Assembly (NCBI GenBank): GCA_963756495.1
Contig: CAVWNS010000013.1
Coordinates: forward strand, 58,255-122,254
Length of the DNA: 64,000 nt
From: DATFDN01 sp963756495
GTDB lineage: Bacteria > Pseudomonadota > Alphaproteobacteria > Acetobacterales > Acetobacteraceae
Reading direction: 5' to 3'
In this document: positions 1-9,196 of the stretch, piece by piece
Position numbering within the stretch: position 1 is the first letter of the stretch
How the letters are laid out: every line of letters begins with the position of its first letter
The notes under the pieces: model-generated
Database searches by the model: none
What the model saw: only the letters and a program-made list of their open reading frames with translations
What the model was told of the DNA's origin: nothing
Made by a program: the position numbers and the translations under genes

Positions 1-756
1 CCGGCTCAGGAATTTTGGCGCCTCCGCCCCGAGCGTCTGCTCGCATCGCGCCAGCATGAACGGCAGCGCCTCGCCCATGTGGCCGATGATGAGCCGCAGC
101 CTGGGATGCCGGTCGAGCGCGCCGGACAGCACCAGGCGCAGCACGTGCACGGCGGTCTCCGTGTGCCAGCCCCAGCCGGCGATGGACAGGATGAAGCCCA
201 GTTGTCCTGGCAGCCCGTCGTAGTAGGCGCGGCGCACGCTTTCGGGCGGGATGCCGGGATGCAGGTAGATCGGCACGTCCAGCGCCTCGGCCCGACCCAG
301 GATCGGGTCGAACGCGGCATCGTCGAGGAAACGGTCGCCGGTCAGCCCGTTGACCAGCGCGCCCTTGAACCCGAGTTGCCTCACCGCCCGCTCCAGCTCG
401 TCGGCCGCCGCCTCCGGCGCCTGCATCGGCAAGTGCGCAAATCCGGCCAGCCGGCCCGGATGGGCCGCGACCGCGCGCGCCAATGCGTCGTTGTAGTCGC
501 GTGCCAGTGTCACGCCTGCGTCGCCCGCCAAGAGATCGGCGCCCGGCCCGGCGACCGAGAGCACCTGGGTCGTGATCCCGGCGGCATCCATGTCGGCGAT
601 CCGCGCGGCCCCCAACTCTTGCAGCTCCGCGGCCCGCATCGCTTGGCTCCATTGGATCTCGGGTGGCGGAAAGCCGCGACGCGTGATGGCCGCGCGGTCG
701 ATGCGGCCGACCAGTTCCGGCTGCACGAAATGCTCTTCCAGGGCGATGATGCGCAT
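1..756 (-). CDS. Amidohydrolase-family (TIM-barrel) metal-dependent hydrolase, 3' end cut by window edge
   Basis: The 252 visible codons begin MRIIALEEHF, the typical start of the amidohydrolase-2 family, which includes aromatic-acid decarboxylases and other metal-dependent hydrolases. Visible family signatures are the N-terminal EEHF segment, a central run with YLHPG, and LIIGHMGE near the visible end; the histidines in these are likely metal or active-site ligands. The start is chosen because GGAGGAGG lies just upstream of the ATG. The protein runs off the left edge, so about the last quarter is missing. It is transcribed away from mdh. The substrate cannot be told from the sequence; a decarboxylase acting on a hydroxybenzoate-type acid is one family possibility. 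Confidence 0.8.
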   Translation of the reverse strand, partial: MRIIALEEHFVQPELVGRIDRAAITRRGFPPPEIQWSQAMRAAELQELGAARIADMDAAGITTQVLSVAGPGADLLAGDAGVTLARDYNDALARAVAAHPGRLAGFAHLPMQAPEAAADELERAVRQLGFKGALVNGLTGDRFLDDAAFDPILGRAEALDVPIYLHPGIPPESVRRAYYDGLPGQLGFILSIAGWGWHTETAVHVLRLVLSGALDRHPRLRLIIGHMGEALPFMLARCEQTLGAEAPKFLSR

Positions 757-893
757 GATGGACCTCCTCCTGAGCCGGCGTCGCGCGCGGGAGGCGCGCC
801 TTGCCCGCCTCCCGCGCTTGGTCTAGCAACTTGCGCTTGCCGGCCGCTGCGCCCGGCCACTTACACGCTTGTCATCCGCCCGACGAGGACATC

Positions 894-1847
894 ATGGCCC
901 GCAAGAAGATCGCCCTGATCGGCGCCGGCAACATCGGCGGCACGCTCGCTCATCTGGTCGGCCTCAAGGAGCTGGGCGACGTCGTGCTGTTCGATGTGTT
1001 CGGCGGCGTCGCGGCCGGCAAGGCGCTGGACCTCATGCAGTCCGGGCCGGTTGAGGGCTTCGACGCGGTGATGACCGGCGGCTCGGATTATGCGGCTATC
1101 GCGGGTGCCGATGTGGTGATCGTGACGGCCGGGTTCCCCCGCACGCCGGGGATGTCGCGCGACGACCTGATCGGCAAGAACGCTGGGGTGATCGCCGAGG
1201 TCGCCAACGGCATCAAGACGCACTGTCCGAACGCCTTCGTTATCGTCATCACCAACCCGCTCGATGCGATGGTGTGGGTGATGAAGGAGAAGTCCGGCCT
1301 ACCGGCGAACCGGGTGGTCGGCATGGCCGGCATGCTCGACAGTTCGCGTTTCCGGCTGTTCCTGGCCCATGAATTCAACGTCTCGGTCGAAGATGTCACC
1401 GCGTTCGTGCTCGGCGGCCACGGCGACACGATGGTGCCGTTGACCCGCTACTCCACCGTCGCCGGCATCCCAGTCCCCGATCTGGTGAAGATGGGCTGGA
1501 CCACGCAGGACAAGATCGACGCGATCGTGGCCCGCACCGCCAACGGCGGCGGCGAGATCGTCAAGCTGCTGGAGCGCGGCAGCGCCTTCTATGCGCCGGC
1601 GGCCTCCGCCATCGCCATGGCGGAGAGCTACCTCAAGGATAAGCGCCGGGTGCTGCCCTGCGCCGCCTATCTGGACGGCGAGTACGGCATCAGCGGCCTG
1701 TATGTCGGCGTGCCGGTGGTGATCGGCGCCAACGGGGTGGAGCGGATCGTCGAGATCGCGCTCGACCCGGAGGAGAAGGCCGCGTTCGACAAATCCTGCG
1801 CGGCGGTGAGAGAGCTGATCGAGGCCGCGCGCAAGCTGGTCGGCTGA
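894..1847 (+). CDS. mdh: Malate dehydrogenase (NAD-dependent, LDH-like type)
   Basis: This 317-residue cytoplasmic enzyme interconverts malate and oxaloacetate in the TCA cycle. The dinucleotide-binding motif GAGNIGG lies at residues 10-16. Substrate-binding Arg83 and Arg89 lie in FPRTPGMSR, Asp149 in GMLDSSR, and the catalytic His176 in GGHGDTMVP. An arginine at the 83 position (FPRTPG, where lactate dehydrogenases have a glutamine) supports malate over lactate. The ATG at 894 is chosen because the protein then begins directly with the Rossmann strand; an open frame extends further upstream but shows no family similarity. sucC follows after one base, so mdh-sucC-sucD is one transcription unit. 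Confidence 0.95.
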   Translation: MARKKIALIGAGNIGGTLAHLVGLKELGDVVLFDVFGGVAAGKALDLMQSGPVEGFDAVMTGGSDYAAIAGADVVIVTAGFPRTPGMSRDDLIGKNAGVIAEVANGIKTHCPNAFVIVITNPLDAMVWVMKEKSGLPANRVVGMAGMLDSSRFRLFLAHEFNVSVEDVTAFVLGGHGDTMVPLTRYSTVAGIPVPDLVKMGWTTQDKIDAIVARTANGGGEIVKLLERGSAFYAPAASAIAMAESYLKDKRRVLPCAAYLDGEYGISGLYVGVPVVIGANGVERIVEIALDPEEKAAFDKSCAAVRELIEAARKLVG

Positions 1848-1848
1848 G

Positions 1849-3045
1849 ATGAACATTCACGAATATCAGGCCAAGGAACTGCTTCGGGGCTTCGGCGTCG
1901 CCGTCCCCGAGGGAACCATCGCCTGGACCCCGGACGAGGCGGCCGAAGCGGCCAAGCGCCTGTCCGGTCCGGTCTTCGTCGTGAAGTCGCAGATCCATGC
2001 CGGCGGGCGCGGGGCCGGGCGCTTCGCCGACGACCCTACCGGGAAGGGCGGCGTCCGCATCACCCGCTCGATCGAGGAGGCGAAGGCGGCGGCGGCTTCC
2101 ATGCTCGGCCATGTCCTCGTCACCCGTCAGACCGGCCCCGCGGGGCGGAAGGTCCATCGCGTGTATGTCGAGGCGGGCTGCGACATCGCGCGCGAACTTT
2201 ATCTCTCGCTGCTGATCGATCGCGTCTCCGGGCGGATCATGATCATGGCCTCCTCCGAGGGCGGCATGGAGATCGAGGAGGTGGCTGCAAGCAGCCCCGA
2301 GAAGATCCTGCGCGCGACCATCGATCCGGCCGCCGGCCTGCAAGGCTTCCACGGCCGCCGGCTCGCCTTCGGGCTGGGCCTGCAAGGCAAGCAGATCGGC
2401 GCCTTCGGCCGGTTCGTCGATGGATTGTACCGCGCCTTCGTCAACCTCGATTGCGCAATCGTCGAGGTAAACCCGCTGGTGGTGACCAGCGCGGGGGACG
2501 TGCTGGCGCTCGATGCCAAGATGAGCTTCGACGACAGCGCGCTGTTCCGCCATCCGGAGCTGGAGAAGCTGCGCGACGAGTGCGAGGAGAATCCGAAGGA
2601 GCTGGAGGCCAGCCGCTACGGGCTGAATTACGTGGCGCTCGACGGCAGCATCGGCTGCATGGTCAACGGCGCCGGGCTGGCGATGGCGACCATGGACATC
2701 ATCAAGCTGTATGGCGCCTCGCCGGCCAACTTCCTCGATGTCGGCGGCGGCGCCACCAAGGAGCGGGTTACGGCGGCGTTCAAGATCATCCTGTCGGACG
2801 CCAACGTGGAGGGCATCCTGGTCAACATCTTCGGCGGCATCATGCGCTGCGACGTGATCGCCGAGGGCGTGGTGGCCGCGGCGCGGGAGGTGAAGCTGTC
2901 GGTGCCCCTGGTGGTGCGCCTGGAGGGCACCAACGTCGATCTCGGCAAGGAGATTTTGGCCAAGTCCGGCCTGCCGATCATCGCCGCCGACAACCTGGCC
3001 GACGCCGCCGAAAAGGTGGTCACGGCGGTGGCGGAGGCAGCCTGA
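1849..3045 (+). CDS. sucC: Succinyl-CoA ligase (ADP-forming), beta subunit
   Basis: With SucD this 398-residue subunit converts succinyl-CoA, ADP and phosphate to succinate, CoA and ATP. It starts MNIHEYQAKELL, the usual SucC start. The ATP-grasp domain fills the first two thirds (VVKSQIHAGGRG near residue 45; the metal-binding region VEVNPLVV near residue 205). The ligase domain follows, with FLDVGGGAT and the NIFGGIMRCD loop. The length matches the family. It starts one base after mdh and its stop overlaps the sucD start by one base, which indicates translational coupling. Malate-CoA ligase subunits look similar, but the neighbours are all TCA genes and no serine-cycle genes are present, so succinyl-CoA ligase is preferred. 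Confidence 0.95.
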   Translation: MNIHEYQAKELLRGFGVAVPEGTIAWTPDEAAEAAKRLSGPVFVVKSQIHAGGRGAGRFADDPTGKGGVRITRSIEEAKAAAASMLGHVLVTRQTGPAGRKVHRVYVEAGCDIARELYLSLLIDRVSGRIMIMASSEGGMEIEEVAASSPEKILRATIDPAAGLQGFHGRRLAFGLGLQGKQIGAFGRFVDGLYRAFVNLDCAIVEVNPLVVTSAGDVLALDAKMSFDDSALFRHPELEKLRDECEENPKELEASRYGLNYVALDGSIGCMVNGAGLAMATMDIIKLYGASPANFLDVGGGATKERVTAAFKIILSDANVEGILVNIFGGIMRCDVIAEGVVAAAREVKLSVPLVVRLEGTNVDLGKEILAKSGLPIIAADNLADAAEKVVTAVAEAA

Positions 3046-3920
3046 TGGCGGTTCTGGTCGATGCAAACACGCGGGTGATCACCCAGGGCTTCACCGGCGC
3101 CCAGGGCACCTTCCACACCGAGCAGGCGATCGCCTACGGCACCAAGGTCATGGGCGGGGTGACGCCGGGCAAGGGCGGCACGACCCATCTCGATCTGCCG
3201 GTGTTCGACACGGTCGCCGAGGCATGCGCCGCGACCGGCGCCACGGCGACCGGCATCTATGTCCCCCCGCCCTTCGCCGCCGACGCGATCCTGGAGGCGG
3301 CCGATGCCGGGATCCCGCTGATCGTCTGCATCACCGAGGGCATCCCGGTGCTCGACATGGTGCGGGTCAAGCGCGCGCTGACCGGTTCGAACTCCCGCCT
3401 CATCGGTCCGAACTGTCCGGGGGTCATCACGCCCGACGCCTGCAAGATCGGCATCATGCCGGGGCATATCCACCGGCGGGGCTCGGTCGGCATCGTCTCG
3501 CGGTCGGGCACCCTGACCTATGAGGCGGTGGCGCAGACTACGGCGGCGGGACTCGGGCAGAGCACCTGCGTCGGCATCGGCGGCGATCCGGTGAAGGGCA
3601 CCGACTTCATCGAGGTGCTGGAGATGTTCCTGGCCGATCCCGAGACGCGGCAGATCGTGATGATCGGCGAGATCGGCGGCCAGAGCGAGATCGAGGCGGC
3701 GGAGTTCCTGGCCCGCAACCCCGTCAAGAAGCCCACGGTCGGCTTCATCGCCGGCACGACCGCGCCGCCCGGCCGGCGCATGGGCCACGCCGGCGCCGTG
3801 ATCAGCGGCGGCCGCGATACCGCGGCGGCGAAGATGGAGGCGATGCGCGCCGCCGGGATTCACGTCGCGGAAAGCCCTGCCGCGCTCGGAAGCACCATGG
3901 TCGGGGTGCTGCGGGGATAG
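3045..3920 (+). CDS. sucD: Succinyl-CoA ligase, alpha subunit
   Basis: This 291-residue CoA-binding subunit carries the phosphohistidine that relays phosphate during succinyl-CoA hydrolysis. The CoA-binding Rossmann domain is at the N-terminus (TQGFTGAQGTFH near residue 13, GGVTPGKGG near residue 38). The ligase domain contains the phosphorylated histidine in RRMGHAGAVISGG near residue 247. The start codon overlaps the sucC stop (TGATG), so subunit synthesis is coupled. The protein is of normal family length. It ends the first TCA block; a toxin-antitoxin pair separates it from sucA. Confidence 0.95.
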   Translation: MAVLVDANTRVITQGFTGAQGTFHTEQAIAYGTKVMGGVTPGKGGTTHLDLPVFDTVAEACAATGATATGIYVPPPFAADAILEAADAGIPLIVCITEGIPVLDMVRVKRALTGSNSRLIGPNCPGVITPDACKIGIMPGHIHRRGSVGIVSRSGTLTYEAVAQTTAAGLGQSTCVGIGGDPVKGTDFIEVLEMFLADPETRQIVMIGEIGGQSEIEAAEFLARNPVKKPTVGFIAGTTAPPGRRMGHAGAVISGGRDTAAAKMEAMRAAGIHVAESPAALGSTMVGVLRG

Positions 3921-3980
3921 CGTTGCACCGCGGGAGACGGTCTGCTAGCGTGCTTGCATTCGCTGTTCGAAAGCCGTCGC

Positions 3981-4265
3981 ATGGCCACGCTGGTGATCCG
4001 CAATGTCGAAGAGGCTTTGCATGTCCGCCTGAAGGCACGCGCGGCGGCGCAAGGTCGCTCAATGGAAGAAGAAGTCCGCCTGCTGCTGCGAGAGGGACTG
4101 GCCGCTGAACCGGCTGAAGCTGGGGAGACGCTGGAAAGCGCCATGCGAGCCCTGTTCGCGCCCTTGGGCGGTGTTGAGTTTCCCTCCGTGCGTGAGCCAG
4201 GCCATCGGCAACTCCCTGATTTCCAAAATCCGGCGTGGAGCCCGCCCGACAGCCAGACGGCATGA
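3981..4265 (+). CDS. FitA-like ribbon-helix-helix antitoxin
   Basis: This 94-residue protein is predicted to neutralise the adjacent PIN toxin and to bind their shared promoter. The N-terminal half, MATLVIRNVEEALHVRLKAR followed by AAAQGRSMEEEVR, is the ribbon-helix-helix fold of FitA-type antitoxins: a short beta strand, then two helices with the RSMEEE motif. The C-terminal part, rich in Pro and Ala, would be the toxin-wrapping tail. Its TGA overlaps the toxin ATG (ATGA), the standard arrangement of this module. It lies only 60 bases after sucD and could be co-transcribed with the TCA genes. Confidence 0.85.
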   Translation: MATLVIRNVEEALHVRLKARAAAQGRSMEEEVRLLLREGLAAEPAEAGETLESAMRALFAPLGGVEFPSVREPGHRQLPDFQNPAWSPPDSQTA

Positions 4266-4690
4266 TCCTGCTCGATACGAATGTGCTGTCGGAACTGGCA
4301 CGCCCGAACCCCGACGCAGCGGTGCTTCGTTGGGCAGCGACGATTCCGCTCAGCCAACTCTGCACGACGGCGATAACCAAGTCCGAGTTGCGCTTTGGCC
4401 TCGCCATCATGCCAGGGGGCAGACGCCAAGCTGACCTGGAGGCTGCAATCGACGGCTTGTTCCAACGGGTCGTGGGGGGGCGCGTACTGCCGTTCGACCG
4501 GGCCGCCGCTCAGGCCTACGCCGCACTAGCAGCCGTGCGCCGGCGAGCTGGGCGTCCGGTGGACACCGCCGACCTGCAAATCGCCGCTATCGCACGGGCC
4601 CGCGGCGTCGAACGCCTCGTGACACGGAATACTCCGGACTTCGAGGGCTGCGGCATTTCGTTACTCGACCCGTGGCGATTGCCGATGTGA
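4262..4690 (+). CDS. FitB/VapC-like PIN-domain ribonuclease toxin
   Basis: This 142-residue protein is a predicted Mg-dependent endoribonuclease toxin. PIN-domain acidic residues are visible: Asp5 in ILLDTNVLSE, Glu42 in KSELRFG, Asp101 and Asp104 in PVDTADLQIA, and Asp126 in RNTPDF. The start MILLDTNV is preferred because it overlaps the antitoxin stop by four bases and gives a canonical PIN N-terminus. No catalytic residue is missing, so the module appears active. A cleaved-RNA target cannot be inferred. The pair sits as an insertion between sucD and sucA. Confidence 0.88.
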   Translation: MILLDTNVLSELARPNPDAAVLRWAATIPLSQLCTTAITKSELRFGLAIMPGGRRQADLEAAIDGLFQRVVGGRVLPFDRAAAQAYAALAAVRRRAGRPVDTADLQIAAIARARGVERLVTRNTPDFEGCGISLLDPWRLPM

Positions 4691-4984
4691 TGATCGAGGC
4701 GGCGATGCCATCTGCTCGGGTTCTTCACTGCATGGCTGCTGCCCTCAGGTTCCGAACGCACCAGCACGCTCTGAACCACCTCGACCGCTGAACCGACGTT
4801 GGTCGATAGCCTCGCTATCCTGCTCTTCCGACCCATGTCCTCATTATGCACGCTCGGCAACCCAGCGCGGTGCCGGTCGAACTCTCGCAACCGGTACTCC
4901 GGCACCATCTAGGGCTGGCCCACGCCCTGTCCCGAGGCAGGAGCGCGTTTGCGCGTGGGCGGAAGACATGGGAAGGCAGTTCAC
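4691..4984 (+). other. Intergenic region between toxin gene and sucA
   Basis: These 294 bases contain no gene I can support. A minus-strand open frame crosses the region but resembles no family and overlaps the toxin gene. GGGAAGGCAG just before 4985 is the likely ribosome binding site of sucA. A promoter for sucA is expected here if the toxin-antitoxin module interrupts transcription from mdh, but I see no clear -35/-10 pair. Confidence 0.4.
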
Positions 4985-7813
4985 ATGGCGGGCGTCGATA
5001 TCCTGACCTCGGCTTTCAGCGGCGCCAACGCCGCGTTCCTGGGCAATCTGTATGCCCGCTGGGCAACCGATCCGGCCTCGGTCGATCCGAGCTTTGCGGA
5101 CCTGTTCGGCGCGCTGAACGAGGATTCCCGGGCGGTGCTGGAGGAGGCAACGGGGGCCTCCTGGGCGCCCCATGCCGCTCCCGGCCCCGCCGAAGTGCCG
5201 GCGCAAGCCACCCCGCCGCGCGGGGCGATCATCGCGTCGCTGCGCGCGCTCATGCTGATCCGCAGCTATCGCGTACGTGGGCATCTGGAAGCCCGCCTCG
5301 ACCCGCTCGGGCTCCAGGTGCCGCCGCCGCACTCCGAACTCGACCCCGCCGCCTACGGCTTCACCGAATCCGACCTCGACCAGCCCATCTTCATCGACAA
5401 TGTGCTGGGACGCGAGACCGCGACCTTGCGCGAGATCGTCGGCATCCTGCGCGAGACCTATTGCGGGCATGTCGGCGTCGAGTTCATGCACATCCAGGAC
5501 CCCGAGCAGAAGGCCTGGATCCAGCGCAAGGTCGAGGGCGCGCCCTGGCGTGGCGCGTTCGATGCCGAGGCCAAGCGCACCATCCTGCGCCAATTGACCG
5601 AGGCCGACGGCTTCGAGGCGTTCTGCCAGCGCCGCTATGTCACCACCAAGCGGTTCGGGCTGGAGGGCGGCGAGATCACCATCCCCGCACTGCACGCCAT
5701 CATCGAAGTGACCGCCGCCGACGGCGTCGACGAGATCGCCATCGGGATGCCGCATCGCGGCCGGCTCAACACCCTGGTCAACATCGTCCGCAAGCCGTTC
5801 ACTGCGGTGTTCAGCGAGTTTGGCGGCGAGAGCTTCAAGCCCGAGGACGTACAGGGCTCGGGCGACGTGAAGTACCATCTCGGCACCTCCACCGACGTCG
5901 ATATCGCCGGGCGCACGGTGCATCTGTCGTTGCAGCCGAACCCGTCGCATCTGGAGGCGGTCGATCCCGTGGTGGTCGGCAAGGTGCGAGCCCGCCAGGA
6001 CCAGGCCGGGGACACCCGGGCCCGCCGGTCGGCGATGGCGCTGCTGATGCACGGCGATGCCGCCTTCGCCGGCCAGGGGCTGGTGTACGAGACGCTGGCG
6101 ATGAGCCAGCTCATCGGCTATCGCACTGGCGGCACCATCCACGTCGTGGTGAACAACCAGATCGGCTTCACCACCCTGCCGGCGCACGCCTATTCCGGCC
6201 TCTATTGCACCGATGTCGCCAAGTCGATCCAGGCGCCGATCCTGCACGTCAACGGCGACGATCCCGAGGCGGTGATCTTCTGCGCGCAAATGGCGGCCGA
6301 GTTCCGCATGCGCTTCGGCGGCGACATCGTGCTCGACATCGTCTGCTATCGTCGGCATGGCCACAACGAAACCGACGAGCCGGCGTTCACCCAGCCGCTG
6401 ATGTACCGCGCCATCGGCCAGCAAAAGACGACTCGCGCGCTGTATGCGGAACGGCTGGCCGCCGAGGGCGTCATCCCGGCTGAGGAATCCCAGGCGATGT
6501 GGGACGAGTTCGCCGCGCGGCTCGACGCGGCGAACCAGGCCGCGCAGTCCTACAAGCCGAACAAGGCCGACTGGCTGGAGGGCCACTGGGCCGGCCTGTC
6601 GCGCGCCGACGCGGAACCCGAGCGCACCGAGGAGGCGACCGGCGTCGATCCGGGCGTGCTGCGCCGGGTCGGCCTGACGCTGGCCCATGTGCCAGAGGCG
6701 TTCCATCTCAACCCGAAGATCGCCCGCCAGCTCGATGCCAAGCGGCACATGATCGAGAGCGGCGAAGGGATCGACTGGGCGACCGGCGAGGCGCTGGCCT
6801 TCGGCACGCTGTTGCTGGAGGGGAATCGCGTGCGGTTGTCCGGCGAGGACAGCCAGCGCGGCACGTTCAGCCAACGCCACGCGGTGCTGATCGACCAGGA
6901 GAGCCAGGACGAGTACGTGCCGCTCAACAACATCGCCCCCGACCAGGCACGCATCGAGATCTACAACTCGCTCCTCTCGGAGCAGGGCGTGCTCGGCTTC
7001 GAATACGGCTACTCGCTCGCCGACCCGCGCACGCTGGTGCTGTGGGAAGCGCAGTTCGGCGACTTCGCCAATGGCGCGCAGGTCATCATCGACCAGTTCC
7101 TCGCCAGCGGCGAGACCAAGTGGCTGCGCATGTCGGGACTGACCCTGCTGCTGCCGCACGGCTACGAGGGTCAGGGGCCGGAGCACTCCTCGGCACGGAT
7201 CGAGCGGTATCTGCAACTCTGCGCCGAGCGCAACATGGCGGTCTGCAACCTCACTACGCCGGCCAACTACTTCCACGCGCTGCGCCGGCAGCTCAAGCGC
7301 AACTTCCGCAAGCCGCTGGTGGTGTTCACGCCGAAATCGCTGCTGCGCCACAAGCTCGCGGTCTCGCCGCTGCACGAGATGGCGGCCGGCAGCGCCTTCC
7401 AGTTCGTGATCCCGGAGATCGACCAGATCGCGCCGGCCGAGGGCGTGCGCCGGGTCGTGCTGTGCTCGGGCAAGGTCTATTATGATCTGCTCGCCGCGAG
7501 GCGCGAGCGGAATCTCAATGAGGTGGCGATTCTGCGGCTGGAGCAATTGCACCCGTTCCCCGAGAAAACCCTGGGTCGGCTGCTCGCGCCCTATCGCAAC
7601 GCGGAGGTGATCTGGTGCCAGGAGGAGCCCGAGAACATGGGCGCCTGGACCTTCGTTGATCGCCGCATCGAGCGGGTGCTGACCGGGCTGGATGGATCGG
7701 CCAAGCGGCCGCGCTACGCGGGGCGGCCCGAGGCGGCAAGCCCGGCCACCGGGCTGGCGCGCGTTCACGCGGCCCAACAGGCGGCGCTGGTGGCCGACGC
7801 GCTCGGCGGATGA
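4985..7813 (+). CDS. sucA: 2-oxoglutarate dehydrogenase E1 component
   Basis: This thiamine-diphosphate enzyme of 942 residues decarboxylates 2-oxoglutarate and passes the succinyl group to SucB. Visible features are the N-terminal E1 segment that contacts E2/E3 (SGANAAFLGNLYARW), the GMPHRGRLN motif, the ThDP/Mg region HGDAAFAGQG with NNQIGFTT, and the C-terminal transketolase domain with LPHGYEGQGPEHSSAR. The start MAGVDILTS is chosen because it follows GGGAAGGCAG and matches family length. sucB follows 13 bases later. E1, E2, a small membrane protein and E3 are encoded in order, so the complex is made from one operon. Confidence 0.96.
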   Translation: MAGVDILTSAFSGANAAFLGNLYARWATDPASVDPSFADLFGALNEDSRAVLEEATGASWAPHAAPGPAEVPAQATPPRGAIIASLRALMLIRSYRVRGHLEARLDPLGLQVPPPHSELDPAAYGFTESDLDQPIFIDNVLGRETATLREIVGILRETYCGHVGVEFMHIQDPEQKAWIQRKVEGAPWRGAFDAEAKRTILRQLTEADGFEAFCQRRYVTTKRFGLEGGEITIPALHAIIEVTAADGVDEIAIGMPHRGRLNTLVNIVRKPFTAVFSEFGGESFKPEDVQGSGDVKYHLGTSTDVDIAGRTVHLSLQPNPSHLEAVDPVVVGKVRARQDQAGDTRARRSAMALLMHGDAAFAGQGLVYETLAMSQLIGYRTGGTIHVVVNNQIGFTTLPAHAYSGLYCTDVAKSIQAPILHVNGDDPEAVIFCAQMAAEFRMRFGGDIVLDIVCYRRHGHNETDEPAFTQPLMYRAIGQQKTTRALYAERLAAEGVIPAEESQAMWDEFAARLDAANQAAQSYKPNKADWLEGHWAGLSRADAEPERTEEATGVDPGVLRRVGLTLAHVPEAFHLNPKIARQLDAKRHMIESGEGIDWATGEALAFGTLLLEGNRVRLSGEDSQRGTFSQRHAVLIDQESQDEYVPLNNIAPDQARIEIYNSLLSEQGVLGFEYGYSLADPRTLVLWEAQFGDFANGAQVIIDQFLASGETKWLRMSGLTLLLPHGYEGQGPEHSSARIERYLQLCAERNMAVCNLTTPANYFHALRRQLKRNFRKPLVVFTPKSLLRHKLAVSPLHEMAAGSAFQFVIPEIDQIAPAEGVRRVVLCSGKVYYDLLAARRERNLNEVAILRLEQLHPFPEKTLGRLLAPYRNAEVIWCQEEPENMGAWTFVDRRIERVLTGLDGSAKRPRYAGRPEAASPATGLARVHAAQQAALVADALGG

Positions 7814-7826
7814 AGGGAACGGGTGG

Positions 7827-9194
7827 ATGCCAACCGAGATCAAGGTGCCTGCGCTGGGCGAGAGCGTCAGCTCGGCGACGGTGGCGCGCTGGCTGAAGCA
7901 GGCCGGCAAGTCCGTCGTGGTTGACGAACCGCTGGTCGAGCTTGAGACCGACAAGGTGACGGTGGAGGTGAACGCGCCTGAAGCCGGCGTGCTCGCCGCG
8001 ATCAGCGCCGCCGAGGGTACCGAGGTGGACGTGGGCGCGACACTCGCGCTGCTGGACGTGGGCGCGAGCGCGGCGACGAATCCGGCGCCCGCCAGGCCCG
8101 CGCCGGCCCAGGCGGCACCCGCTCCCGCACCGGCCAGGCCGGCGGTTGCTCCCGCGCCCGCCAAGCCGGCGGCGGCCAAACCCGCCCCGGCCGCCGCGCC
8201 GCAATCACCGCAGCTTCGCGCGGCCGCCAACCCGCCGCCCGGCATCAATCCGCCGCCGCGCCCGCTCGGACCGGTCGCCCGGCCGGCCGCCCCGCCGGGC
8301 GATGCGGCCGTCGCCCATCTACCGATGCCCTCCGCCGCCAAGCTGATGGAAGAGCACCATCTCGGCGCCGACAATCTCTCTCCGGGCACCGGCAAGGAGG
8401 GCCGCATCACCAAGGGCGACGTGCTCGCCTTCCTCGACCGCCCCGCCCAGCCGCAGCCCATGCCGGCGGCAAGACCCGTGCGCGAGACCGAGCCGGGCGA
8501 GGAGCGGGTGCGGATGACCCGTCTGCGCCGCACGATCGCCGCGCGGCTCAAGGAGGCGCAGAACACCGCCGCCATGCTGACCACCTTCAACGAGGTGGAC
8601 ATGACGGCGGTGATGGCCCTGCGCCGCGAGTACCGCGACGCGTTCGAGAAGAAGCACGACGGCGTGCGCCTCGGCTTCATGGGCTTCTTCGTGCGTGCCT
8701 GCGTCGTGGCCCTGAAGGAATTCCCCGCGGTCAACGCCGAGATCGATGGCGACGACATCATCTACAAGAATTTCGTCCACATGGGCATCGCGGTCGGTGG
8801 CGCGAACGGGCTCGTCGTGCCGGTGATCCGCGACGCGGACCGCATGGGGCTCGCCGAGATCGAGCGCAGCGTCGCCGATTTCGGCCGCCGTGCCCGCGAC
8901 GGCGCGCTGAAGCTCGACGAGCTTGGCGGCGGCACGTTCAGCATCACCAATGGCGGCGTGTACGGCTCGCTGATGTCCACGCCGATCCTGAACCCGCCGC
9001 AATCGGCGATCCTCGGGATGCACAAGATCCAGGACCGCCCGATGGCAATCGGCGGTAAGGTGGAGGTGCGACCGATGATGTACCTCGCCGTCAGCTACGA
9101 CCACCGCATCGTCGATGGCCGCGAGGCGGTGTCGTTCCTGGTGCGGGTGAAGGAGGGCGTCGAGGACCCGCGCCGGCTGCTGCTGGATTTGTAG
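7827..9194 (+). CDS. sucB: Dihydrolipoamide succinyltransferase (2-oxoglutarate dehydrogenase E2)
   Basis: This 455-residue protein is the core of the 2-oxoglutarate dehydrogenase complex. It has one N-terminal lipoyl domain with the lipoylated lysine in VELETDKVTVEV near residue 43. A long Ala/Pro-rich flexible linker (about residues 80-165) comes next, then a peripheral subunit-binding domain (AAKLMEEHHL, GTGKEGRITKGDV) and the catalytic domain with the C-terminal YDHRIVDGREAV motif. One lipoyl domain and the order of parts are typical for SucB. It lies 13 bases after sucA. Confidence 0.95.
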   Translation: MPTEIKVPALGESVSSATVARWLKQAGKSVVVDEPLVELETDKVTVEVNAPEAGVLAAISAAEGTEVDVGATLALLDVGASAATNPAPARPAPAQAAPAPAPARPAVAPAPAKPAAAKPAPAAAPQSPQLRAAANPPPGINPPPRPLGPVARPAAPPGDAAVAHLPMPSAAKLMEEHHLGADNLSPGTGKEGRITKGDVLAFLDRPAQPQPMPAARPVRETEPGEERVRMTRLRRTIAARLKEAQNTAAMLTTFNEVDMTAVMALRREYRDAFEKKHDGVRLGFMGFFVRACVVALKEFPAVNAEIDGDDIIYKNFVHMGIAVGGANGLVVPVIRDADRMGLAEIERSVADFGRRARDGALKLDELGGGTFSITNGGVYGSLMSTPILNPPQSAILGMHKIQDRPMAIGGKVEVRPMMYLAVSYDHRIVDGREAVSFLVRVKEGVEDPRRLLLDL

Positions 9195-9196
9195 GC

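Noticed and set aside
1690..3066. Long minus-strand frame opposite sucC
   Set aside because: It is an antisense shadow with His/Arg/Asp-rich composition, no ribosome site and no family.
4516..4908. Minus-strand frame across the toxin 3' end and the sucA upstream region as a gene or transposase remnant
   Set aside because: It overlaps the toxin gene antisense, lacks a ribosome site, and I recognise no family or terminal repeats.
4844..8761. Very long minus-strand frame opposite sucA and sucB
   Set aside because: It is the antisense shadow of two well-supported GC-rich genes; its translation is Arg/Ala/Ser-rich and matches no fold.
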